From the NCBI GenBank assembly GCA_905234195.1, contig CAJOFR010000001.1:163057-227056 (forward strand): 64,000 bases of DNA, in the 5' to 3' direction. Position 1 is the first letter of the stretch; the number at the start of each line of letters is the position of its first letter. The notes beneath the pieces were generated by a model. The model worked only from the letters and a program-made list of their open reading frames with translations, was not told the DNA's origin and did no database searches. The position numbers and the translations under genes were made by a program. This stretch comes from an uncultured Selenomonadaceae bacterium. GTDB taxonomy: Bacteria; Bacillota; Negativicutes; Selenomonadales; Selenomonadaceae. Shown here piece after piece: positions 59,240 through 64,000 of this stretch.

Positions 59240-61384
59240 ATGAAAGACGAAATTTTTAGCGTATTGCAACGCGTTGGGCGAAGCTTTATGCTTCCGGTCG
59301 CAGTGTTGCCAATCGCGGGCTTGCTGTTGGGTCTCGGTGCCTCGTTCACCAATCCGACGACAATAGCAACCTACGGACTTGAAGGCGCACTCGGTCAAGG
59401 CACTGTCCTGAATATGCTGCTAACCGTCATGAGCGCGGCGGGCGGCGTAATTTTTGGGAACTTGCCACTAATTTTTGCAGTCGGCGTCGCTATAGGTATG
59501 TCGCAGGCTGAAAAAGAAGTCGCGGCATTGGCGGCTATGATTGCATTCTTTGTAATGCATATCTCTTGTAATGCGATGCTGCAAATCACTGGCAAAATCG
59601 TCGACGGGGCTGTCGCTCCTGACGTTATGGCGGGTACTATCGCGGAAAGTTGCGGTATCTTGTCACTGCAAATGGGTGTTTTTGGAGGTATTATCGTCGG
59701 TATTGGTGTTTCTATACTGCATAATCGCTTTCATAAAATTGTTCTGCCGGACGCGCTCTCATTCTTCGGTGGCTCTCGTTTTATCCCGATTATCTCAACT
59801 GTCGTCTATATGTTCGTCGGTATCGCCATGACTTTTGTTTGGCCGGTTATCCAAAACGGTATCTTCGCTATCGGCGGTCTTGTCACCGGCTCCGGCTATA
59901 TCGGCACGTTGATTTTCGGTATCGTAAAACGTGGCTTGATTCCTTTCGGACTTCATCACGTCTTCTATCTCCCCTTCTGGCAGACAGGTATGGGCGGATC
60001 CGAAATGATTAACGGGCAGCTCATTCAAGGTGGTCAAAACATTTTCTTCGCAGAGTTGGCTGACCCCAATACGGTGCACTTCAACCCCGACGCAACGCGC
60101 TACTTCTCCGGTGAGTTTATCTTCATGATTTTCGGTCTCCCGGGCGCGGCTCTCGCTATGTACCGTTGCGCGAAACCGGAAAAGAAAAAAGTTGCCGGCG
60201 GTCTTCTCCTTTCGGCGGCTCTTACTTCCGCTCTCACCGGTATCACCGAACCTATCGAATTTTCCTTCTTGTTCGTTGCTCCCGTGCTCTTCGGTGTGCA
60301 GGTTGCTCTAGCCGGCGCGGCGTACATGATTGCGCATATGCTGGGAATTGCAGTCGGCTTGACGTTCTCCGGCGGCTTGCTTGACTTGCTGATTTTCGGT
60401 ATCCTGCAGGGCAATGACAAAACTGACTGGATGCTGATTGTGCCCGTCGGTATTATCTACTTCTTCCTGTACTACTTCGCGTTTAGTATTCTGATTCAGA
60501 AATTTGACTTCAAGACGCCCGGTCGTGAAGACGACGACGGCGAAGTTAAACTCTACACCAAAGCCGACTACAAAGCTAAACAAGGCGGCGGCGGCGGTGC
60601 TGCAGGCGGTGGCGGCGGCGGTGCTGACGAACTCAATTCGGCTATCGCTCGCGCGCTCGGCAGCAAGCAGAATATCACTTCGGTTGACTGCTGCGCGACA
60701 AGACTCCGTTGCTCCGTTAAAGATTCCAGCGTTGTCGACGAGGCTCTCTTGAAGGCAACGGGCGCGGTCGGCGTCATTATCAAAGGCACCGGCGTGCAAG
60801 TCATCTACGGTCCGAAAGTCGCTGTTATTAAAGCAGATCTTGAAGATTATCTCGCAAATCGTGCTCCCGACGTCGAATCTGACGGCGGCGCGGCTCCTGC
60901 TGCGGCTGAAAGTGGCGGCGGCGGCGCGGCTCCTGTCGGCGAAAAAATTAAACTTTGCTCGCCTATCACCGGTTCAGTTCACCCCATGTGCGAATCTCCT
61001 GACGCGGCCTTCTCCATGAAGGCTATGGGCGACGGTTTCTTCGTGAAACCCGCTAAAGGCGAATTGGTTGCTCCCGCTGACGGCGAAGTCATGATGGTTT
61101 TCCCGACCAAACACGCTATCGGTTTCAAGACGGACGACGGTATAGAATTCCTCTTCCACGTCGGCGTCGATACCGTCAACCTGAACGGCGAAGGCTTTGA
61201 GACGTTCGTCACGGACGGGCAGAAAGTCAAGAAGGGCGAACTCATGATGAAATTCGATATCGATTTCATTCAGAAGAACGCTCCGAGCGACGCGGCAATG
61301 GTTATCTTGACCGGCGGACAACTCGTCACGATGGATAAGACCGGCGACGTGCAGGCTCTCGACGAAGTTGCTACTTGCCAATAA
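59240..61384 (+). CDS. ptsG: PTS glucose-type transporter, fused IICBA
   Basis: Imports and phosphorylates a hexose, probably glucose. The IIC domain (about residues 5-425) begins LQRVGRSFMLPVAVLPIAGLLLG and has the sugar-site region LIPFGLHHVFYLPFW and TGITEPIEFSF. IIB (about 463-540) carries the phosphocysteine in DCCATRLRC (C485 by alignment; C484 and C491 are adjacent extras). IIA (about 567-714) carries the phosphohistidine in FLFHVGVDTVNLNG (H640). Gly/Ala-rich linkers of low complexity join the domains. 714 residues. N-acetylglucosamine is the main alternative substrate. It has its own promoter and terminator. Confidence 0.92.
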   Translation: MKDEIFSVLQRVGRSFMLPVAVLPIAGLLLGLGASFTNPTTIATYGLEGALGQGTVLNMLLTVMSAAGGVIFGNLPLIFAVGVAIGMSQAEKEVAALAAMIAFFVMHISCNAMLQITGKIVDGAVAPDVMAGTIAESCGILSLQMGVFGGIIVGIGVSILHNRFHKIVLPDALSFFGGSRFIPIISTVVYMFVGIAMTFVWPVIQNGIFAIGGLVTGSGYIGTLIFGIVKRGLIPFGLHHVFYLPFWQTGMGGSEMINGQLIQGGQNIFFAELADPNTVHFNPDATRYFSGEFIFMIFGLPGAALAMYRCAKPEKKKVAGGLLLSAALTSALTGITEPIEFSFLFVAPVLFGVQVALAGAAYMIAHMLGIAVGLTFSGGLLDLLIFGILQGNDKTDWMLIVPVGIIYFFLYYFAFSILIQKFDFKTPGREDDDGEVKLYTKADYKAKQGGGGGAAGGGGGGADELNSAIARALGSKQNITSVDCCATRLRCSVKDSSVVDEALLKATGAVGVIIKGTGVQVIYGPKVAVIKADLEDYLANRAPDVESDGGAAPAAAESGGGGAAPVGEKIKLCSPITGSVHPMCESPDAAFSMKAMGDGFFVKPAKGELVAPADGEVMMVFPTKHAIGFKTDDGIEFLFHVGVDTVNLNGEGFETFVTDGQKVKKGELMMKFDIDFIQKNAPSDAAMVILTGGQLVTMDKTGDVQALDEVATCQ

Positions 61385-61422
61385 AATTTTTCTCGAAGTC
61401 TTTAGCCCAAGACAATAACCCC

Positions 61423-61466
61423 AAAAAAAATTGTCCCGATTGAAAAATCGGGACTTTTTATTTTTT
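61423..61466. terminator. Bidirectional terminator between ptsG and the DJ-1/PfpI gene
   Basis: Perfect stem GTCCCGAT (61433-61440) / ATCGGGAC (61447-61454), with A8 before and TTTTTATTTTTT after, serving both convergent genes. Confidence 0.92.
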
Positions 61467-61479
61467 CACGAAGAGAAAA

Positions 61480-62049
61480 TTATTTTCCGGCAAGAAGTCT
61501 GTCGTAAAGCATCGCCTTTTTCACCGGCTCGGAGTCACCGCCCAAAACGTCGATAAGTTTGTAAGCCCACGTCATGGCGGTTGCCGCACTGCGACTGGTA
61601 ATTAAATTTCCGTCCTGCACAACAAGTTGGTCGTCGATATAATTCGCGTCGGTGAACAAACTTTTCAGCTCGTCCGTCGGGAATGAAGTCAACGTCCTGC
61701 CTTTGCTGACACCCGCCGCCTTCAAAACCATAGGCGCGGCACAAATCGCGGCAACAAATTTTTTCTCGTCGTCAATAAAATTGCGCACGATTTTTAAAAC
61801 GCGCTCGTCCTTAGAAAGATTAGTAGATCCGGGCTGTCCGCCGGGCAAAACAATCATATCGTATTCCGCAAGATTTTTTTCGCCCAAAACTTTATCCGCC
61901 TTGACGGTGATTTTTCTGCTGCTCGTGACAAATTCTTCGCCTATCGAAACGGAATCGCAAGCAAGCCCCGCGCGGCGCAAAATGTCAATCGTGAAAAGAG
62001 CCTCGCCCTCCTCAAAACCATTGGCAAGAAATACCGCAACTTTTTTCAT
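61480..62049 (-). CDS. DJ-1/PfpI family protein (YajL-like)
   Basis: A 189-residue class I glutamine-amidotransferase-like protein. The N terminus KKVAVFLANGFEEGEALFTIDILRRAG carries the conserved Glu, and the nucleophile cysteine is in VAAICAAPMVLKAAG. LPGGQPGSTNL and TSRSAATAMTWAYKLID complete the DJ-1 signature. Proteins of this group act as chaperones or deglycases in oxidative or carbonyl stress; the exact activity is debated. ATG start behind AAGGAGG. Confidence 0.93.
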   Translation of the reverse strand: MKKVAVFLANGFEEGEALFTIDILRRAGLACDSVSIGEEFVTSSRKITVKADKVLGEKNLAEYDMIVLPGGQPGSTNLSKDERVLKIVRNFIDDEKKFVAAICAAPMVLKAAGVSKGRTLTSFPTDELKSLFTDANYIDDQLVVQDGNLITSRSAATAMTWAYKLIDVLGGDSEPVKKAMLYDRLLAGK

Positions 62050-62115
62050 AAAAATTTCCTCCTTAAAAATTCTTACGTGAATTATACTACAGAAAATTTT
62101 TTATTCAAAGCAAAT

Positions 62116-62144
62116 TTTACTGTTGGAAAATTTTGTGGTATACT
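62116..62144 (+). promoter_or_regulatory. Possible promoter of the 62.2-kb hypothetical gene
   Basis: TTTACT (62116-62121), 17-base spacer, TATACT (62139-62144), about 31 bases before the ATG at 62175. Confidence 0.55.
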
Positions 62145-62174
62145 TGCAGAAAAATTTTGATTGACGAGGAAAAA

Positions 62175-62843
62175 ATGAAACCCGATATAAAAAATAAAAT
62201 CGCCGCCGAAGCGCAGACGACAAATATTTTTGACGAACTGCCCGACGAAATTTGCGGCTTTACTTTGAAAAAAATTTTTGCTGAAAATGGTGACAGGTTC
62301 GATTATTTTTCTTACGAGGACGAAAAAATTCATCGCGGCTTGACGGTTTACTTTCACGAAGAAACTTTCGAGTACAAGACGCGCGTGAAAATAGGACTCA
62401 ACGAATTTTGCTTGACGAAATTTTTCACGGGGAACTTTGAAACTTTTGGTAAGATGTTGCCGGAAATTTTGAAGGTCGTCGAAAATCTTTCAAAGCCGAT
62501 TAATCCCGACGAAGATATTTTTATTTCTGACAGGCATTTTTCCGCGTGGAGCTACGTGAAAAATCTTCCGCAGAGTATCGACGGTTTTGAGCTGTTCATT
62601 ACGCCGGATAAGCCCGCGAAATTTACGAACGGCTCCTATATAATTTTGAGCTACACAAATTTTGAAATGAACGCCGATTTTAATATTTTCTACAACATTT
62701 ACACCGGAGGTTTCAGCGGAGAATCGAAGATTAACGGCGTGCCGCACGTCACCTATCTGTTCGACGCGAAGACCTTAAAAGAGCTACAGAAAAATCTCGA
62801 CGCACACCTTGTCGACGAAATTTGCAGGATAAAAAATTTTTAG
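62175..62843 (+). CDS. Hypothetical protein
   Basis: 222 residues, acidic, soluble, no signal peptide and no domain recognised. It alternates short hydrophobic strands with charged turns (LTVYFHEETFEYKTRVKIGLN; FEMNADFNIFYNIYTGGFSG), suggesting a mostly beta fold with a repeated strand pattern. ATG at 62175 behind GACGAGGA; an upstream in-frame codon at 62133 lies in the promoter. Divergent from the DJ-1 gene. No function proposed. Confidence 0.75.
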   Translation: MKPDIKNKIAAEAQTTNIFDELPDEICGFTLKKIFAENGDRFDYFSYEDEKIHRGLTVYFHEETFEYKTRVKIGLNEFCLTKFFTGNFETFGKMLPEILKVVENLSKPINPDEDIFISDRHFSAWSYVKNLPQSIDGFELFITPDKPAKFTNGSYIILSYTNFEMNADFNIFYNIYTGGFSGESKINGVPHVTYLFDAKTLKELQKNLDAHLVDEICRIKNF

Positions 62844-62965
62844 GTTAGTACCCCGCGCGATGTGCCGCCGCTTAAAAAATTTTTCTCCTCCTACAAAAAA
62901 TCTGCAGGAACTTTCGCAAAAAAACTAGAATTAATTTAAAAACTTATAATGGAGGAGATTTTTTT

Positions 62966-64000
62966 ATGAATCAAAAAAGTTCCATGAAAACGCAGTTCCT
63001 ATTAATGATGATAGGTTCTTCGCTGATAACAATGATTTGCGTCAGCGGTATTTTTCTGAAGGACATGATGGGCACCGCGAAGGAGGAGAGCGAGGCTTTT
63101 CGCACGTTGCTTATGAACGACGTCGAAAGGGAGCTGAAAGACCAAACTCAAGCGGCTATCAGCGTCATTGATACGATTTACAAAAGGCAACAGGCAGGAC
63201 TTATAACCGAAGAGCAAGCGAAAACCGAAGCCGCCGCGCTCGTTCGTGCCATGCGCTACGAGGGCGACGCCGGATATTTTTGGATTGATACTTACGAGGG
63301 AATTAACGTCGTTCTGCTCGGACGACAGGACACCGAAGGCAAATCCAGAATTAATGCCACAGACCCGACGGGCAAACAATTTATTCGCGAAATGATTGAT
63401 AACGGCAGACAATCCGGCGGCGGCTACACCGATTTAATGTTCGCTAAACCGAATCAGACTGAACCCTTGCCGAAAAGAAATTACACGGCGGCTTTTGAGC
63501 CCTATGGTTGGGTTGTCGGCACCGGCGTTTGGATTGACTATATCGACGGGCAGGTTGCCGAAGCCGAAGCCCGCGCAAACGCCGCTTTGAGGAGCAGCAT
63601 CATTCAGACGATAATTGTCATTGTCATTCTGCAGATTGTTATCACCGCTATCGCTATGTTCCTTTCCAATCGTTTGATTACGCCGATTAGAAATTTGACT
63701 ACCGTGCTTGAAACTTTGGGCACCGGCGATTTTCGCATGGATAGGAACGCCGGATTAATTGACGTGGATCGCTCGGACGAACTGGGAGTTATGGCGCGCG
63801 CTGTTTCAAAGTTGCGCGAAAATGTTCATGCGATGATAGGTAGAGTCATGAATTCTGCCGAACAAGTCGCCGCCGCCTCCCAACAGCTCACGGCAAGCGC
63901 GGATCAATCGACGACGGCCATTAACCAGGTTGCTGAATCCATAGTCACTGTCGCGGGAGCCTGCACGGAACAATTCGGCGAAGTCGAAAACGCCAGCGCA
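62966..64000 (+). CDS. Methyl-accepting chemotaxis protein (3' truncated by the window end)
   Basis: The ATG at 62966 behind GGAGGAG opens a frame that runs to the window end (345 codons seen). One N-terminal membrane helix (about residues 9-29) is followed by a periplasmic single-Cache-type sensor (about 35-205; GYFWIDTYEGINVVL and FEPYGWVVGTGVWIDYID are typical), a second membrane helix (about 210-232), a HAMP domain (SNRLITPIRNLTTVLETLGTGDFRMD) and the start of the signalling coiled coil (VAAASQQLTASADQST). The ligand is unknown. The methylation and CheW-contact parts lie beyond 64000. A TATAAT at 62945-62950 has no good -35. Confidence 0.92.
   Translation, partial: MNQKSSMKTQFLLMMIGSSLITMICVSGIFLKDMMGTAKEESEAFRTLLMNDVERELKDQTQAAISVIDTIYKRQQAGLITEEQAKTEAAALVRAMRYEGDAGYFWIDTYEGINVVLLGRQDTEGKSRINATDPTGKQFIREMIDNGRQSGGGYTDLMFAKPNQTEPLPKRNYTAAFEPYGWVVGTGVWIDYIDGQVAEAEARANAALRSSIIQTIIVIVILQIVITAIAMFLSNRLITPIRNLTTVLETLGTGDFRMDRNAGLIDVDRSDELGVMARAVSKLRENVHAMIGRVMNSAEQVAAASQQLTASADQSTTAINQVAESIVTVAGACTEQFGEVENASA

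Overview
The window looks like chromosomal DNA of an anaerobic, diderm (outer-membrane) Firmicute, most likely a Negativicutes/Selenomonadales member. This is inferred from gene content only: Gram-positive-type cell-division and regulatory genes (divIVA, sepF, ylmH, ctsR, floA) lie beside Gram-negative features (a heptose-bisphosphate phosphatase, a type I secretion locus with an RTX substrate, lipoprotein signal peptidase). The siroheme-dependent haem route (AhbA/AhbB), a TAXI-type solute-binding protein, PTS and chemotaxis genes fit an anaerobic gut- or rumen-type lifestyle. Coding density is high, no tRNA, CRISPR array, integrase or transposase was seen, and TTG start codons behind good Shine-Dalgarno sites are unusually common.

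Layout. 0-9.3 kb: hisIE, a lipoprotein deacetylase, DUF362, flavodoxin, cobU, gmhB, the RNase P RNA gene, sstT, a DUF6033-like protein, a structured RNA, a degenerate ABC-F-like protein and a BASS transporter. 9.4-17.4 kb: NhaD/ArsB-type permease, glnS with an HD hydrolase, an orphan ctsR, then dnaG-rpoD. 17.5-22.6 kb: one large modular RTX gene broken by two frameshifts. 22.7-28.3 kb: gltS, TAXI protein, hemB, cobA-hemD, murI. 28.5-34.5 kb: phosphate transporter pair, then rluD-lspA-divIVA-ylmH-sepF-yggS. 34.7-39.7 kb: engB, ahbA-ahbB, leuCD and a capsule-type glycosyltransferase. 39.8-51.7 kb: rpsU, then a type I secretion locus (ABC, HlyD, second ABC), two glycosyltransferases, nfeD-floA and a glnQ-type ATPase. 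51.7-64 kb: PHP phosphatase, hisD, aldo/keto reductase, HAD phosphatase, ispD-ispF, cysE, EamA exporter, glucose-type PTS IICBA, DJ-1/PfpI protein, an unknown protein and a chemotaxis receptor cut by the window end.

The most notable signals are not ordinary genes. (1) A dispersed family of tandem heptanucleotide repeats (consensus about GNGRNWA), mostly arranged as imperfect hairpins, occurs seven times: inside rnpB, in frame inside engB, and at or across the 3' ends of hisD, ispF, nfeD and the first T1SS ABC gene. (2) A second dispersed family forms three consecutive hairpins with compensatory base changes between copies and lies just after stop codons. (3) The RTX gene carries a C9 tract near its start codon that puts it out of frame, while C8 would restore it. 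Together with a strong promoter and ribosome-binding site this suggests phase variation of a secreted surface protein. (4) An ABC-F-like protein has lost most of its catalytic motifs but is kept in a two-gene unit with a transporter.
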